Source of the DNA: an uncultured Oxalobacter sp.
Lineage (GTDB): Bacteria > Pseudomonadota > Gammaproteobacteria > Burkholderiales > Burkholderiaceae_D
DNA: 64,000 nucleotides
Direction: 5' to 3'
Assembly (NCBI GenBank): GCA_934401755.1
Contig: CAKRSU010000003.1
Location: 1-64,000, forward strand
The position numbers were made by a program, and so were the translations under genes. Shown in pieces: positions 28,990-39,552 of the stretch. The notes beneath the pieces are model-generated. The model searched no databases. It was not told the origin of the DNA and was given only the letters and a program-made list of their open reading frames with translations. Positions within the stretch are counted from its first letter, which is position 1, and each line of letters begins with the position of its first letter.

Positions 28990-29025
28990 AAATAAAAACT
29001 CTTTTCCGAATTTTTCGAAAAAGAG
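28990..29025 (-). terminator. Terminator after tRNA-Thr
   Basis: A 12-bp stem with one mismatch (28999-29010 with 29014-29025) is followed on the minus strand by five T. It lies 16 nt past the tRNA 3' end, and no terminator is seen between sspB and the tRNA, so it would end the whole sspA-sspB-tRNA transcript. Confidence 0.82.
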
Positions 29026-29041
29026 CTTATCAGTATTGAAA

Positions 29042-29117
29042 TGGTGCCGGCTGCAGGACTTGAACCCGCCACCCCATGATTACAAATCATGTGCTCTACC
29101 AGATGAGCTAAGCCGGC
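29042..29117 (-). tRNA. tRNA-Thr (anticodon TGT)
   Basis: The minus strand folds as a 76-nt cloverleaf. The 7-bp acceptor stem is GCCGGCT/AGCCGGC, the D-arm contains AGCTCATCTGGTAGAGC, the anticodon stem CATGA/TCATG encloses the loop TTTGTAA with anticodon TGT, and the T-arm holds GGTTCAAGTCC. The CCA end is encoded. It reads ACA and, by wobble, ACG codons. Only 20 nt separate it from the sspB stop codon. Confidence 0.97.
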
Positions 29118-29137
29118 ACAGAAATATATATTTTACC

Positions 29138-29530
29138 TTATTTTACTAACTTTAACGTAGCTTTTTTTGCAGTTTTTTCTGAATCTTTTTGATTAGACTC
29201 AGCAATAGGCTCAGAAGTTTCAAATGGCATCATTTCTTCTGGCCCCAATTCCTGAGGATAAATACCTGCAATATTTTCAATTGGCAGATAAACATCCATA
29301 GATCTTCCATCAAAACGAGCCTTAAAACTAATTCCCTTATTATCCATATGTAATCCCGAGGTCGCCTCAGAACTAATATCTAACACAATATGCTCATCTT
29401 TAACATATTGTCTTGGAACACGTGCATATTCTCCTGGCTTTGCAACAATATAGGGAGTTTGCCCATTATCTACCGTCCATTCATAGAAAGCACGGATCAA
29501 ATAAGGTTTAAACGGAATTTCAGTAGCCAT
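29138..29530 (-). CDS. sspB: ClpXP protease specificity-enhancing factor SspB
   Basis: SspB is an adaptor that binds ssrA-tagged and other substrates and tethers them to ClpX. The folded domain fills residues 1-100 (KPYLIRAFYEWTVDNGQTPY at the N-terminus, HIVLDISSEATSGLHMDN in the middle). A flexible, charged linker leads to a C-terminal ATLKLVK, matching the conserved ClpX-binding tail of SspB. It lies 12 nt behind sspA, the usual pair. Confidence 0.95.
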   Translation of the reverse strand: MATEIPFKPYLIRAFYEWTVDNGQTPYIVAKPGEYARVPRQYVKDEHIVLDISSEATSGLHMDNKGISFKARFDGRSMDVYLPIENIAGIYPQELGPEEMMPFETSEPIAESNQKDSEKTAKKATLKLVK

Positions 29531-29542
29531 AATACCTCTTCA

Positions 29543-30157
29543 TTAACGACGCATAATTTTTTCTTGAGCAGTCAAAGATTCGATAAACGCAGGTCTTGCA
29601 AAAACCATCTGAGCATATTTCTCAACAGCAGCTGCAGATTTTGGCAATTCAATTCCATAATGCTGCAAGCGCCATAATAAAGGTGCTAATGCAACATCAG
29701 GCATTGTTAATTCATCTCCCATTAGATATTTGGAACGCTGTAAATGCCCAGAAAGCATTGTTAGATTTTCACGAATTTCTGCACGAGCTTTCTCTTGAGC
29801 ACTCGCTGTATTTTCCGATCGATCATTTTCTAACGTATTAACATGTCCGAAAAAAAGCTTTTCCAAATTAAAAAGCATCAGACGTGCTTTGGCACGTGTT
29901 TGAGGATCAGCGGGCATTAACTGGGGATGCGGAAAGCGTTCATCAATATATTCATTGATGATATTAGATTCATAGAGAATTAAATCACGTTCCACAAGAA
30001 TTGGCACTTGCCCATACGGATTCATCGCCGATATTTCTTCAGGTTTATTGAAAAGATCAACTTCCTTGACCTCATAATCCATTCCGCCTTTTTCACAAAA
30101 AACAAAACGGCAACGGTGTGAAAATGGACATGTCGCAGAAGAATAAAGCTCCATCAT
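29543..30157 (-). CDS. sspA: Stringent starvation protein A
   Basis: SspA has a glutathione S-transferase fold but in E. coli acts as an RNA-polymerase-associated factor in starvation and acid tolerance. The N-terminal thioredoxin-like domain (LYSSATCPFSHRCRFV, then NPYGQVPILVERDLILYES) and the all-helical C-terminal domain are visible in 204 residues. ATG codons at 30157 and 30154 are equivalent. It is first gene of sspA-sspB. The cytochrome bc1 genes often found upstream in betaproteobacteria are absent; instead a nif3-like gene stands 134 nt away. Confidence 0.93.
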   Translation of the reverse strand: MMELYSSATCPFSHRCRFVFCEKGGMDYEVKEVDLFNKPEEISAMNPYGQVPILVERDLILYESNIINEYIDERFPHPQLMPADPQTRAKARLMLFNLEKLFFGHVNTLENDRSENTASAQEKARAEIRENLTMLSGHLQRSKYLMGDELTMPDVALAPLLWRLQHYGIELPKSAAAVEKYAQMVFARPAFIESLTAQEKIMRR

Positions 30158-30291
30158 TATACGATTCCTTTGTGGGTAGGCCTAGAATAATACAAATAAT
30201 ACATTTCCTATTTCTAATAGGAAGCTATTCATTATAAATGACTGATTTATGCTTTTAAAGAGACCTTTACCCACAAATAATTGAAATTTAT

Positions 30292-31071
30292 TTATACGGG
30301 ATTATTAATATCAACAAATGTATGTTTCAAATGATATTTATTCGCCAATAAACACCCTAATGCCTGAATACCATAGCGTTCCGTCGCATGATGACCGCAA
30401 GCAAGATAAGCAACACCACATTCACGGGCCTCATGCACGGTTTGTTCAGAGATTTCCCCAGATAAATAAACCGTCGCACCTGCAATAGCAGCATCCACCA
30501 GTAGATCCTGAGCAGCTCCCGTACACCATCCCACTCGACTCACTATCTGAGTGGCATCTCCAATTAATAATGGTTTGCGACCAAGAATTTGTTCAACATG
30601 TTCTGCTAATTGTCCAACAGTTACAATCGATTGATCTTTCAGTGTTCCGATCCAGCCTAAATCATGCTCGCCAAAATGATTTTCTGGGATAAGCCCTAAT
30701 ACTTTACCCAATTGGGCATTATTCCCTATTTCAGAATGCATATCTAAAGGAAGATGATACGCAACTAAGTTAATATTATGTTCTAAAAGCAACTTAATGC
30801 GACGATACTTCATTCCTGTAATTGCTGCATTTTCTCCTCGCCAAAAATAGCCATGGTGAACTAATAACATATCCGCACCTAGTTCAATGGCTTTTTCGAT
30901 TAATGCTTGGCTAGCAGTCACGCCACTTACAACATGTCGAATCTGGGCAATTCCTTCAATCTGAAGACCATTTGGACAGTAATCCGGAATTTTTAAATTC
31001 AATTCATGAGTAAGAAAACGCATAATGATATCCCGATTTACTGGCAATACTTTATCGGTTGTCTCAATCAT
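30292..31071 (-). CDS. Nif3-like dinuclear metal-centre protein (YbgI family)
   Basis: Members form toroidal hexamers with a two-metal site; in E. coli YbgI/NIF3 may be a GTP cyclohydrolase-like enzyme, but the role is open. The metal ligands are visible in DMLLVHHGYFW (about residues 65-75), YHLPLDMHSEIGNN and near the C-terminus AYLACGHHATERYG. The frame extends to a TTG at 31113, but that lies inside the upstream terminator; ATG 31071 gives 259 residues. It follows hinT, separated by the terminator. Confidence 0.88.
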   Translation of the reverse strand: MIETTDKVLPVNRDIIMRFLTHELNLKIPDYCPNGLQIEGIAQIRHVVSGVTASQALIEKAIELGADMLLVHHGYFWRGENAAITGMKYRRIKLLLEHNINLVAYHLPLDMHSEIGNNAQLGKVLGLIPENHFGEHDLGWIGTLKDQSIVTVGQLAEHVEQILGRKPLLIGDATQIVSRVGWCTGAAQDLLVDAAIAGATVYLSGEISEQTVHEARECGVAYLACGHHATERYGIQALGCLLANKYHLKHTFVDINNPV

Positions 31072-31097
31072 GTTAAATAACAAATTCAATCTATTGG

Positions 31098-31134
31098 ATA
31101 AAACAAAGTCCAAAGAGAAATGCGCTTTGGACTT
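31098..31134 (-). terminator. Terminator of the histidine operon
   Basis: A 10-bp stem AAGTCCAAAG/CTTTGGACTT (31106-31115 with 31125-31134) starts 6 nt after the hinT stop and is followed on the minus strand by TTGTTTTAT. It ends the long murA-his-hinT transcript and overlaps the start region of the extended nif3 frame. Confidence 0.8.
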
Positions 31135-31139
31135 AAAAA

Positions 31140-31514
31140 TTATCTTTTCGCTGCATTTTTCCAGGGACGAGGACCTCCCATTAAATGAACATGCAAATGA
31201 TACACATCTTGTTGCCCATCAGGCCCTGCATTGATCACAATACGAAATCCCCCTTTGGACAAACCGCCTTCCTCTTCAACAGCAATACCTTCCTTTTTCG
31301 CTAACTCTGGAATAAGCGCCATTATCTCACCGAGCAATGCCGTATCACTATGAGAACAATGAGATAACGTTGGAATATGGCATTTCGGAATAATAAGTAA
31401 ATGCGTTGGCGCAGCTGGATGAATATCTCGAAACACTAAAATTCGTTCATTTTCATAAACGATTGTTGAGGGTAACTCTTTATTGGCAATTTTACAAAAA
31501 ATACAATCCGCCAT
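31140..31514 (-). CDS. hinT: HIT-family purine nucleoside phosphoramidase (HinT)
   Basis: HinT hydrolyses AMP-lysine and other phosphoramidates. It begins DCIFCKIANKELPS, with the two Cys of the HinT group, and has the histidine triad YHLHVHLMGG (about residues 106-115). At 124 residues it is standard. It is the last gene of the his operon, 30 nt behind hisE, as in related betaproteobacteria where it is followed by tatA genes; tat genes are not here. Confidence 0.94.
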   Translation of the reverse strand: MADCIFCKIANKELPSTIVYENERILVFRDIHPAAPTHLLIIPKCHIPTLSHCSHSDTALLGEIMALIPELAKKEGIAVEEEGGLSKGGFRIVINAGPDGQQDVYHLHVHLMGGPRPWKNAAKR

Positions 31515-31544
31515 AGCAATCCCCTTTAAATGTTAAATCACAGA

Positions 31545-31883
31545 TTATTTCTTACGATTAGCTTTTTCTACTAGCCCCGATAAACCTTCTCGCCTTGCTA
31601 ATTCATTTAAAACATCATCAGGCCCAAGCCCAAAACGAGAGAGCATAATCATCGAATGAAACCATAAATCAGCAACCTCATAGGTTAATTTTTCAGTTGG
31701 CAAATTATTCCGGATATCTTTAGCAGCCATAACGGATTCAGTCGCTTCTTCCCCGACCTTCTTTAAAATCGCATCATCCCCTTTAGCAAATAAGCTACTC
31801 ACATAAGATTTTTCCGGATTTCCACCATTTTCCAATTTTCTGGACTCAATAACAGCAGCAATTCGATTCAGGATTTCGCTCAT
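31545..31883 (-). CDS. hisE: Phosphoribosyl-ATP pyrophosphatase
   Basis: HisE carries out step 2 of histidine synthesis, hydrolysis of PR-ATP to PR-AMP. This 112-residue protein belongs to the all-alpha MazG-like group; [15 protein letters not shown] and [13 protein letters not shown] carry the acidic metal ligands. It is encoded apart from hisI, with which it overlaps by four bases (ATGA). Confidence 0.95.
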   Translation of the reverse strand: MSEILNRIAAVIESRKLENGGNPEKSYVSSLFAKGDDAILKKVGEEATESVMAAKDIRNNLPTEKLTYEVADLWFHSMIMLSRFGLGPDDVLNELARREGLSGLVEKANRKK

Positions 31884-32275
31884 TTATAAATCTCCGAAGG
31901 TTCTTTCAAGATAGGTTCAACAACATCCCAGATTGGCTTAACTCCATGACGATTGAGCTGCTGAAAAAAACAAGAACGTCGTCCTGTATGACAAGCTAAT
32001 CCAGTTTGTCTCACAACATAAATTAATGCGTCGTTATCACAATCTAAACGAATATCAACAATTTGTTGGACATGCCCAGATTCTTCTCCTTTTTTCCAAA
32101 GTCTTTTTCTAGAACGACTCCAGTAGACAGCATTGCCACACTTTACGGTTTCTTCAAGCGCTTCTTGATTAACCCATGCCAACATAAGAATTTGCCCATT
32201 ATCTGCATCTTGTGCAATAACCGGCACCAAACCACTATTATCCCATTTAATACAATCAACCCAATCGGTATTCAT
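31880..32275 (-). CDS. hisI: Phosphoribosyl-AMP cyclohydrolase
   Basis: HisI opens the purine ring of PR-AMP in step 3 of histidine synthesis. Family motifs [30 protein letters not shown] and the zinc cysteine segment TGRRSCFF are all present in 131 residues. The start overlaps the end of hisF by four bases. Confidence 0.96.
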   Translation of the reverse strand: MNTDWVDCIKWDNSGLVPVIAQDADNGQILMLAWVNQEALEETVKCGNAVYWSRSRKRLWKKGEESGHVQQIVDIRLDCDNDALIYVVRQTGLACHTGRRSCFFQQLNRHGVKPIWDVVEPILKEPSEIYK

Positions 32276-33030
32276 AAGCGCACAGGAACCTTTCTTTGTG
32301 CCATATACTGTTTAGCCTCAGCAATTGTATGCATTCCATAATGGAAAATACTTGCTGCAAGCACTGCATCAGCATGCCCCTTTGTAACCCCATCTACTAG
32401 GTGCTGAAGATTTCCAACACCCCCTGATGCAATAACAGGAATATTAATAGCATCTGATATACGACGGGTTAATTCAAGATCAAACCCACTTTGAGTGCCA
32501 TCTTTGTCCATACTTGTTAGCAATATTTCGCCTGCACCGAGTTGTTCCATTTTTTTTGCCCATGAAACCGCTTCAAGCCCCGTTGCATTGCGCCCACCAT
32601 GAGTAAACACTTCCCAACGATTAGGTCCTGTTTGTTTGGCATCAATAGCCACAACAATACATTGAGATCCATATCGCAATGCTGTATCGGCAACTAATTG
32701 AGGATTTGTAACTGCAGAAGTATTGATACTGACTTTATCTGCTCCTGCATTTAACAATCGGCGTACATCATCTACCGTACGGACACCTCCGCCAACCGTT
32801 AATGGGATAAATACCTGAGATGAAACCGCCTCAATAATATCTAAAATAATATCGCGCTTATCGCTTGATGCGGTAATATCAAGAAATGTAATTTCGTCTG
32901 CACCTTGATCATTGTAACGACGGGCAATTTCAACAGGATCTCCTGCATCTTTCAATTCAACAAAATTTACCCCTTTAACAACTCGTCCTGCAGTAACATC
33001 AAGGCAGGGAATAATTCTTTTTGTTAGCAT
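32272..33030 (-). CDS. hisF: Imidazole glycerol phosphate synthase, cyclase subunit
   Basis: HisF is the (beta-alpha)8 barrel that joins ammonia delivered by HisH to PRFAR, giving imidazole glycerol phosphate and AICAR. The N-terminal [19 protein letters not shown] with catalytic Asp and the second catalytic Asp in [15 protein letters not shown] are visible. ATG 33030 (252 residues) is preferred over the TTG one codon upstream. Confidence 0.97.
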   Translation of the reverse strand: MLTKRIIPCLDVTAGRVVKGVNFVELKDAGDPVEIARRYNDQGADEITFLDITASSDKRDIILDIIEAVSSQVFIPLTVGGGVRTVDDVRRLLNAGADKVSINTSAVTNPQLVADTALRYGSQCIVVAIDAKQTGPNRWEVFTHGGRNATGLEAVSWAKKMEQLGAGEILLTSMDKDGTQSGFDLELTRRISDAINIPVIASGGVGNLQHLVDGVTKGHADAVLAASIFHYGMHTIAEAKQYMAQRKVPVRL

Positions 33031-33054
33031 CAATCCTGTTCTTTCTTTATGACA

Positions 33055-33825
33055 TTACTTATTGCCTTCGCTTAAGCGATCTGCAAGTGCTTGCCCTTCT
33101 TTAAAATTCAAAGTGCCCGTATAAATTGCACGACCACAAATGACCCCTGCAACTCCCTGATTTTCCACGGCACAAAGTGCTCGCACATCATCCATATTAT
33201 GCAACCCACCGGATGCAAAAATCGGCATACTAACAGCTTGAGCCAATTTAACGGTTGCATCAATATTAATACCTGCGCCCATACCATCGCGTCCAATATC
33301 CGTATAGATAATACTATTGACGCCATAATCTTCATACTTTTTGGCAAGTTCAATAACATTCAGCCCCGTTAACTTACTCCAGCCATCAATCGCAACATCC
33401 CCTCCTTTTGCATCCAAGCTCACTAAAATTTTGCCAGGAAAAAGATTACAGGCTTCCTTTAGAAAATTGGGATCTTTAACTGCTGCTGTTCCGATAATGA
33501 CGTAAGAAATTCCATTAAACAAATAATGCTCAATCGTATAAAGGTCTCGAATACCGCCTCCAAGCTCAATAGGAATATCGATATGATGCTTTTTCGAGAA
33601 TTCTTGAACAGTTCGAATAATACTTCGAATCGGTTGTTCATTCACGGGTTTACCTGCAAAAGCCCCATTTAAATCCACTAAATGCAAACGACGACCTCCT
33701 TGATTGAGCCAGTGAAGCGCCATTTCTGAAGGATCATTCGAAAACACAGTGACTTGTCCCATATCGCCTTGTTTAAGACGAACACAAGCACCATCTTTCA
33801 TATCAACGGCTGGGATGAGAAGCAT
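33055..33825 (-). CDS. hisA: ProFAR isomerase (HisA)
   Basis: HisA is a (beta-alpha)8 barrel that isomerises ProFAR to [25 protein letters not shown] with the catalytic Asp starts the protein, ELGGGIRDL marks one phosphate loop, and [15 protein letters not shown] carries the second Asp. The HisA-type start and KDGACVRL distinguish it from HisF. It has 256 residues and lies 21 nt before hisF. Confidence 0.97.
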   Translation of the reverse strand: MLLIPAVDMKDGACVRLKQGDMGQVTVFSNDPSEMALHWLNQGGRRLHLVDLNGAFAGKPVNEQPIRSIIRTVQEFSKKHHIDIPIELGGGIRDLYTIEHYLFNGISYVIIGTAAVKDPNFLKEACNLFPGKILVSLDAKGGDVAIDGWSKLTGLNVIELAKKYEDYGVNSIIYTDIGRDGMGAGINIDATVKLAQAVSMPIFASGGLHNMDDVRALCAVENQGVAGVICGRAIYTGTLNFKEGQALADRLSEGNK

Positions 33826-33870
33826 ATCAATATCCTTTTAACATTTTCGATTAATTAATTTTCCTCACGG

Positions 33871-34509
33871 TCAGGGATTCCAATGAATAAAATTTTTGTA
33901 TAGCTGCAAACCCACCGATGCACTTTTTTCTGGATGAAACTGTGTCGCAAAAATATTACCATCCGCAACGGCACTGCAAAATGGCGAACCATATTCCGTC
34001 ATACCAGCAATATGGTAATCGTTAGCAGGTACGGCATAAAAACTATGCACAAAATAAAAAAAGCTATTATTCTCAATACCTTGCCAAAGAGGATGGTTAT
34101 GATATTGGCTGACTTGGTTCCATCCCATCTGAGGGACTTTATAACGAGAACCGTCTAACTGGACTTGCCCTTCTAATTTGAAACGAATCACTTTGCCAGG
34201 AAGTAATCCGAGACCTTCCGTATTTCCTTCTTCACTCCAATCAAAAAGCATTTGTTCGCCAACACAAACGCCAAAAATCGGCTTTGTTCTTGCAGCACGC
34301 AGTAATGCTTTCTTTAAGCCTGATTTTTCTAACGACATCATACAATCAGGCATCGCTCCTTGCCCTGGTAAAACAATACGATCAGCCTCATCAATATCGG
34401 TAGCCATTCCTGAAATACGAATATCTTCATCCGTAGAAACGGCACGTAAAGCCTGCGCTACCGATCGAAGATTACCCATACCATAATCGACAACAACGAT
34501 TTTTTTCAT
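33871..34509 (-). CDS. hisH: Imidazole glycerol phosphate synthase, glutaminase subunit
   Basis: HisH is a class-I glutamine amidotransferase that feeds ammonia to HisF. The nucleophile Cys lies in [12 protein letters not shown] (about residues 79-90), and the His-Glu pair in [10 protein letters not shown] near the C-terminus completes the triad. At 212 residues it is full length. It lies between hisB and hisA. Confidence 0.96.
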   Translation of the reverse strand: MKKIVVVDYGMGNLRSVAQALRAVSTDEDIRISGMATDIDEADRIVLPGQGAMPDCMMSLEKSGLKKALLRAARTKPIFGVCVGEQMLFDWSEEGNTEGLGLLPGKVIRFKLEGQVQLDGSRYKVPQMGWNQVSQYHNHPLWQGIENNSFFYFVHSFYAVPANDYHIAGMTEYGSPFCSAVADGNIFATQFHPEKSASVGLQLYKNFIHWNP

Positions 34510-34541
34510 AAGCTGATTCCTAAAACGAATAATTTAGACAA

Positions 34542-35144
34542 CTATAGTATCCCTTTTGTCGATGGAATGACGCCAATAGAACGAGGATCTTGTTCAACAG
34601 CCATTCGTAATGCTCGACCAAACGCTTTAAATATTGTCTCACATTGATGATGAGCATTGCCTCCCCGTAAATTATCAATATGCAATGAAATTGCAGCATG
34701 ATTGACCAATCCTTGAAAAAATTCACGGATAAGATCTAAATCAAATAATCCTGTCATTTGACGAACAAAATCAGCATGAAATTCTAGATAGGGACGCCCC
34801 GAAAAATCAATAACAACCCGAGAAAGCGATTCATCTAAAGGCACATAAGCATGACCATAACGACGAATCCCTTTCTTATTGCCAATTGCACGAGCTAGCG
34901 CCTGCCCAAGAGAAATCCCAATATCCTCCACCGTATGATGAGCATCAATTTCAAGATCACCTTGAGCTTTTACTGAAATATCAATAAGTCCATGACGAGC
35001 AATCTGATCAATCATATGATCAAGAAATGGAATTCCAGATGATTGCTCACTTTTACCGGTTCCATCCAAATTAATTGCAATCTGAACTTTTGTTTCATTC
35101 GTATTTCGAACTATTTCAGCCATTCGAGCCATGAAGCGCTCCAT
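34542..35144 (-). CDS. hisB: Imidazoleglycerol-phosphate dehydratase (monofunctional)
   Basis: This manganese enzyme dehydrates IGP to imidazole-acetol phosphate. Metal-binding histidines are in [30 protein letters not shown] and [18 protein letters not shown], two symmetric half-repeats. With 200 residues it holds only the dehydratase domain, so histidinol phosphatase must be a separate gene; none is in this window. Confidence 0.96.
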   Translation of the reverse strand: MERFMARMAEIVRNTNETKVQIAINLDGTGKSEQSSGIPFLDHMIDQIARHGLIDISVKAQGDLEIDAHHTVEDIGISLGQALARAIGNKKGIRRYGHAYVPLDESLSRVVIDFSGRPYLEFHADFVRQMTGLFDLDLIREFFQGLVNHAAISLHIDNLRGGNAHHQCETIFKAFGRALRMAVEQDPRSIGVIPSTKGIL

Positions 35145-35150
35145 TTTCTG

Positions 35151-36233
35151 TTATGCCAAACAATCTTTAAAAGCGGTCAAAAATTGGTTATTTTCCTCTG
35201 GAGTACTCACAGTAATCCGTAAACATTCTTTTAATAATGGATGCTGCTTACTTACATTCTTAATCAATATTTTCCGTGCTAAAAGCCCATTAAACACAGC
35301 ATCCGCATTCTTAACACGAACAAGCTGAATGTTCGCTTGAGAAGGAATTACATCCACACCTGGTAATGAAGATAGCTCAGCAGCAAGTCTTGTGCGCTCA
35401 GCACAAATAGCTGCAGCTTGCGCTCTAAAAATATCAATATTATCCATTACCAGACTAGCCGTTGCTTCAGTCAAAACATTGACATTATAAGGAGGACGTA
35501 CTTTATCAAATTCAGTTAACAATTCCTGCGCTGCACTCATATATCCCAAACGAATGCCAGCAAACCCCAATTTAGATACCGTACGCATCACAACAAGATT
35601 AGAATATTTTGAGAGATAAGGCATCATTGTGAAATCAGTAAATGGCTGATAGGCTTCATCACTTACAACAATCCCTTTATCTTTCATTGCATCTAAAATA
35701 CGAAGAATGTCGGATTTCTCAAAAAGTCTACCCGTTGGATTATGAGGCATCGCAAGAAATACTAATGTCGGTTGATGCTTTTCTATCGCTGCTAACATCG
35801 CATCAATATCTAACGTAAAATCTTCTTTAAGATCAACCCCAATATAATCCATTCCATTTAACTGGGCGCTTAGCTCATACATGACAAAACTTGGCATTGG
35901 CACTAACATCTTCGCCCTTTTCGCTTTAGATGCGCAAGCCATGGACACAATAGAAATTAATTCATCGGAACCATTGCCTAATACAACGTTAAAGCCTTTA
36001 GGAATGCCCATTTCCCGGCAAATCTTTTCTTTAAGCTCCGTATATAAGGGAATAGGATAACGGTTTAATGCGATTTGCGACAATCGTTTTGCCAATTCCT
36101 GCCTGAGGTGATCTGGCATTGCATAAGGATTTTCCATCGCATCAAGCTTTAAGAATCCTTGTGCAGCCTGAACAGTATAAGCAGACATTGCCCGAACATC
36201 AGGGCGAATCACCTTCTCAATTAATGCTTTCAT
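35151..36233 (-). CDS. hisC: Histidinol-phosphate aminotransferase
   Basis: This fold-I PLP aminotransferase makes histidinol phosphate. KLDAMENPYAMP is the N-terminal substrate loop, LAMPHNPTGRLF binds PLP, VSDEAYQPF holds the PLP Asp, and MRTVSKLGFAGIRLGYM carries the Schiff-base Lys. The open frame reaches a TTG at 36245; ATG 36233 gives 360 residues. It directly follows hisD. Confidence 0.95.
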   Translation of the reverse strand: MKALIEKVIRPDVRAMSAYTVQAAQGFLKLDAMENPYAMPDHLRQELAKRLSQIALNRYPIPLYTELKEKICREMGIPKGFNVVLGNGSDELISIVSMACASKAKRAKMLVPMPSFVMYELSAQLNGMDYIGVDLKEDFTLDIDAMLAAIEKHQPTLVFLAMPHNPTGRLFEKSDILRILDAMKDKGIVVSDEAYQPFTDFTMMPYLSKYSNLVVMRTVSKLGFAGIRLGYMSAAQELLTEFDKVRPPYNVNVLTEATASLVMDNIDIFRAQAAAICAERTRLAAELSSLPGVDVIPSQANIQLVRVKNADAVFNGLLARKILIKNVSKQHPLLKECLRITVSTPEENNQFLTAFKDCLA

Positions 36234-36245
36234 AAAAATACTCAA

Positions 36246-37562
36246 TCACTTTTTCAGACGAAAAGCTGCACTACTTGCATGTGATTCCAACCCTTCCCCG
36301 GTTGCAAGTTCTACAGCAATTTGACCTAACACCTGTGAACCTTCTTCACTGGCACAAATCAAAGCAGAACGTTTTTGAAAATCATAAACGCCTAAAGGAG
36401 AAGAAAAACGTGCCGTTCTAGATGTTGGTAATACGTGATTTGCGCCTGCACAATAATCCCCTAACGCTTCACAAGTATATTTCCCCAAGAAAATCGACCC
36501 CACATGCCGACAAAGTTCTCCCCATTTTTGGGGATTTTCTGCGGAAATTTCTAAATGTTCAGGGGCAATCTGATTAGCAATTTCGCAAGCTTCTTCCATA
36601 TCCTTGACTAAAATCATTGCTGCACGATGAGTTAATGATTTCGTAATAATCGCTTCACGCAAACGATTTGGAAGTAGCTTATTAATACTTGCCTCAACTT
36701 GATTCATATAATCCTCATCAGGCGTAATAAGAATCGATTGAGCTAATTCATCATGTTCTGCTTGAGAAAACAAATCCATCGCAATCCAGTCTGGATCTGT
36801 TGTTCCATCACAAATAACCAAGATTTCTGAAGGCCCTGCAATCATATCAATGCCAACGGTCCCAAAAACACGACGCTTAGCTTCTGCCACAAATGCATTG
36901 CCTGGCCCAACAATCTTATCAACACAAGGAATCGTTTCCGTTCCATAAGCTAATGCTGCAATAGCTTGGGCACCACCTACGGTAAAAACACGGGTGACTC
37001 CAGAAATAGCTGCCGCCGCTAATACTAATTCATTACGCGCACCATCTGGTGTTGGAACAACCATGACAATTTCTTTGACACCAGCAACTTGAGCTGGAAT
37101 CGCATTCATCAATACAGAAGATGGATAAGCGGCCTTTCCTCCTGGTACATAAATACCCACACTATCTAACGGGGTCACTTTTTGCCCTAAAGTATTCCCC
37201 ATTTCATCCGTAAAAGAAAATCCTTCTGTCCCGCATGATGCTTTTTGTATTTCATGGTAATGACGAATACGATCTGCGGCCGTCTGCAATGCTTGACGGC
37301 GAGCCTCAGGCAAAGCATTTAATGCGGCAAGACATTCTTCATGAGTAATTTCAAGTGCCTTAGCATGATCAATATTAAGACGATCAAAACGATTCGAATA
37401 CTCTAAAACTGCCTTATCTCCGTTTAACCGAACATTTTCCAAAATATCGGCAACAATCGCATTGATAGACTCATCTGTTTTTTTCTCAAAGGCTAGAACA
37501 TTTGCCAGATTAGCCCTGAAATCGGGCTGAGTCGTACTCAGTCTACGGATATTGATAGTCAT
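36246..37562 (-). CDS. hisD: Histidinol dehydrogenase
   Basis: This zinc enzyme oxidises histidinol to histidine in two NAD-linked steps. Signatures are [31 protein letters not shown] (Gln and His ligands) and [10 protein letters not shown]. The frame also allows ATG 37574, overlapping the hisG stop, but an AGGGA ribosome-binding site within that stretch sits correctly before ATG 37562, which yields 438 residues and a family-like N-terminus. Confidence 0.95.
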   Translation of the reverse strand: MTINIRRLSTTQPDFRANLANVLAFEKKTDESINAIVADILENVRLNGDKAVLEYSNRFDRLNIDHAKALEITHEECLAALNALPEARRQALQTAADRIRHYHEIQKASCGTEGFSFTDEMGNTLGQKVTPLDSVGIYVPGGKAAYPSSVLMNAIPAQVAGVKEIVMVVPTPDGARNELVLAAAAISGVTRVFTVGGAQAIAALAYGTETIPCVDKIVGPGNAFVAEAKRRVFGTVGIDMIAGPSEILVICDGTTDPDWIAMDLFSQAEHDELAQSILITPDEDYMNQVEASINKLLPNRLREAIITKSLTHRAAMILVKDMEEACEIANQIAPEHLEISAENPQKWGELCRHVGSIFLGKYTCEALGDYCAGANHVLPTSRTARFSSPLGVYDFQKRSALICASEEGSQVLGQIAVELATGEGLESHASSAAFRLKK

Positions 37563-37570
37563 AATTTCCC

Positions 37571-38266
37571 TCATTCAGCTTTATTTTTATTTTGTACAAC
37601 AGATGCCAATTTAAAAGCATCAAGAATCGGTTGCATTTCTTGGCGTTTTAATTTCAAGGATGCTTGATTAACAACAAGACGAGAAGTAATCTCCTGGATA
37701 TATTCCACTTCAACTAAATTGTTCGCTTTTAATGTATTTCCAGTACTAACTAAATCCACAATAGCATCTGACAGACCCACTAATGGCGCCAATTCCATTG
37801 AGCCATATAATTTGATAATATCAACATGGAGTCCTTTTTTAGCAAAATGCTCACGTGCTGCATGAACATATTTACTCGCGACTCGTAATCGTGCGCCACG
37901 TTGGATGGCCGCCTGATAATCAAATCCTTTTTTTACCGCAACAGCAAGATGACAACGTGCTATTTGTAAATCAATTGGCTGATAAAGCCCTGTTGCGCCA
38001 CTTTCTTGCAAAACATCTTTTCCCGCCACACCAAAGTCTGCGGCACCATACTGAACATAAGTCGGGACATCCGTTGCACGAACAATAATAACCCGTACTT
38101 TAGGTTTATTCGTTGGCAAAATAAGTTTTCTAGACGTTTCAGGATCTTCTAAAACTTCAATGCCTGCTTTTTCTAACAATGGAATCGTTTCATCAAAAAT
38201 ACGCCCTTTAGAAAGCGCCAAAACGAGTTCTTGTTGATTGTTTTCTTCTTTTACTGCTTCTTTCAT
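37571..38266 (-). CDS. hisG: ATP phosphoribosyltransferase catalytic subunit (short form)
   Basis: HisG begins histidine synthesis by joining ATP and PRPP. With 231 residues it is the short HisG(S) form, lacking the C-terminal regulatory domain, and so needs a HisZ regulatory partner, which is not in this window. [20 protein letters not shown] starts the fold and [16 protein letters not shown] is the PRPP loop. Its ATG overlaps the murA TAA by one base. Confidence 0.96.
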   Translation of the reverse strand: MKEAVKEENNQQELVLALSKGRIFDETIPLLEKAGIEVLEDPETSRKLILPTNKPKVRVIIVRATDVPTYVQYGAADFGVAGKDVLQESGATGLYQPIDLQIARCHLAVAVKKGFDYQAAIQRGARLRVASKYVHAAREHFAKKGLHVDIIKLYGSMELAPLVGLSDAIVDLVSTGNTLKANNLVEVEYIQEITSRLVVNQASLKLKRQEMQPILDAFKLASVVQNKNKAE

Positions 38267-39519
38267 TATTCATTGACTCTTTTGATATCAGCTCCTACAG
38301 CAGCCAACTTCACTTCCATCTGATCATATCCACGATCTAAATGATAAATACGATTTACTTCTGTTTCACCTTGCGCGGCAAGCCCAGCAATCACTAATGA
38401 AGCAGATGCTCGCAAATCGGTCGCCATTACAGGAGCACCCACTAATTTATCAACTCCCGTAATAAACGCCGTATTTCCTTCGGTTTTAATTCTTGCGCCC
38501 AAACGATTCAGTTCTTGAACATGCATAAAACGATTTTCAAAAATCGTTTCAATCACATGGCTAGCTTCTGCTGCTAAACAATTAACGGCCATAAATTGCG
38601 CTTGCATATCCGTCGGAAATCCTGGATATTCAGTCGTTCTAAAATTAACGCCTTTAGGGCGTTGATTCATTTGAATACGAATCGCATCTCCGTGGCACGT
38701 TAAAACGGCCCCCATTTCACGAACCTTTTGTAAAGCAACATCTAAAATATCATCCCGAGTATTCGTCAAGATAACATCACCGCCTGTGGCAACAACCGCA
38801 CAAAGAAAAGTGCCGGTTTCAATTCGGTCAGGAATAACACGATGTGTTGCCCCATGCAAGCGATCAACCCCATGAATAACCAACCGATCTGTCCCAATCC
38901 CTTCAATTTTTGCGCCCATTTTAACTAACAAATGAGCTAAATCCGTTACTTCTGGTTCACGAGCCGCATTTTTAATCACTGTTTCGCCTTCTGCAAGAAC
39001 AGCGGCCATTAATAGATTCTCCGTGCCTGTTACCGTTACCATATCTGTTACGATGCGAGTCCCTTTTAGACGCTTCGCTTTCGCATAGATATAGCCGCCC
39101 TTAACTTCGACTTCTGCGCCCATTGCACGAAGCCCTTTAATATGCTGCTCAACAGGACGCGATCCAATCGCACATCCTCCAGGCAAAGAAACCCGAGCTT
39201 CCCCAAAACGAGCTACCAATGGACAAAGCACTAAAATCGCTGCACGCATTGTCTTAACCAATTCATACGGTGCATCAAAGCAATTCACATGCTTACCATT
39301 TAATATCAATTTATCGCCATCTTTTTTGATGGAAACCCCCATTTGCTTTAAAAGATCTAACATCGTTTGAACATCTTTTAAATGAGGAACATTGGTCAGC
39401 ACAACATCATCTGCAGTCAATAATCCTGTACACAGGATAGGCAATGCCGCATTTTTCGCGCCCGAAATCGGAATCTCGCCATTTAGGCGATTTCCGCCAT
39501 GAATAATCAACTTGTCCAT
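38266..39519 (-). CDS. murA: UDP-N-acetylglucosamine 1-carboxyvinyltransferase
   Basis: MurA is the first committed enzyme of peptidoglycan synthesis, adding enolpyruvate from PEP to UDP-GlcNAc. [11 protein letters not shown] (with Lys22 and Asn23) is at residues 20-30, the catalytic Cys lies in [13 protein letters not shown] (about residues 114-126, the fosfomycin target position) and Asp in [13 protein letters not shown]. At 417 residues it is full length. It lies between the ABC exporter and hisG as in other Burkholderiales; bolA, often between them, is absent. Confidence 0.98.
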   Translation of the reverse strand: MDKLIIHGGNRLNGEIPISGAKNAALPILCTGLLTADDVVLTNVPHLKDVQTMLDLLKQMGVSIKKDGDKLILNGKHVNCFDAPYELVKTMRAAILVLCPLVARFGEARVSLPGGCAIGSRPVEQHIKGLRAMGAEVEVKGGYIYAKAKRLKGTRIVTDMVTVTGTENLLMAAVLAEGETVIKNAAREPEVTDLAHLLVKMGAKIEGIGTDRLVIHGVDRLHGATHRVIPDRIETGTFLCAVVATGGDVILTNTRDDILDVALQKVREMGAVLTCHGDAIRIQMNQRPKGVNFRTTEYPGFPTDMQAQFMAVNCLAAEASHVIETIFENRFMHVQELNRLGARIKTEGNTAFITGVDKLVGAPVMATDLRASASLVIAGLAAQGETEVNRIYHLDRGYDQMEVKLAAVGADIKRVNE

Positions 39520-39552
39520 TTATAAATTCTGTAGTGAATGCACCGAAAAAAG

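Noticed and set aside
30205..30223. 8-bp palindrome between nif3-like gene and sspA
   Set aside because: No T run follows on the minus strand, and AT-rich stems of this size are expected by chance here.
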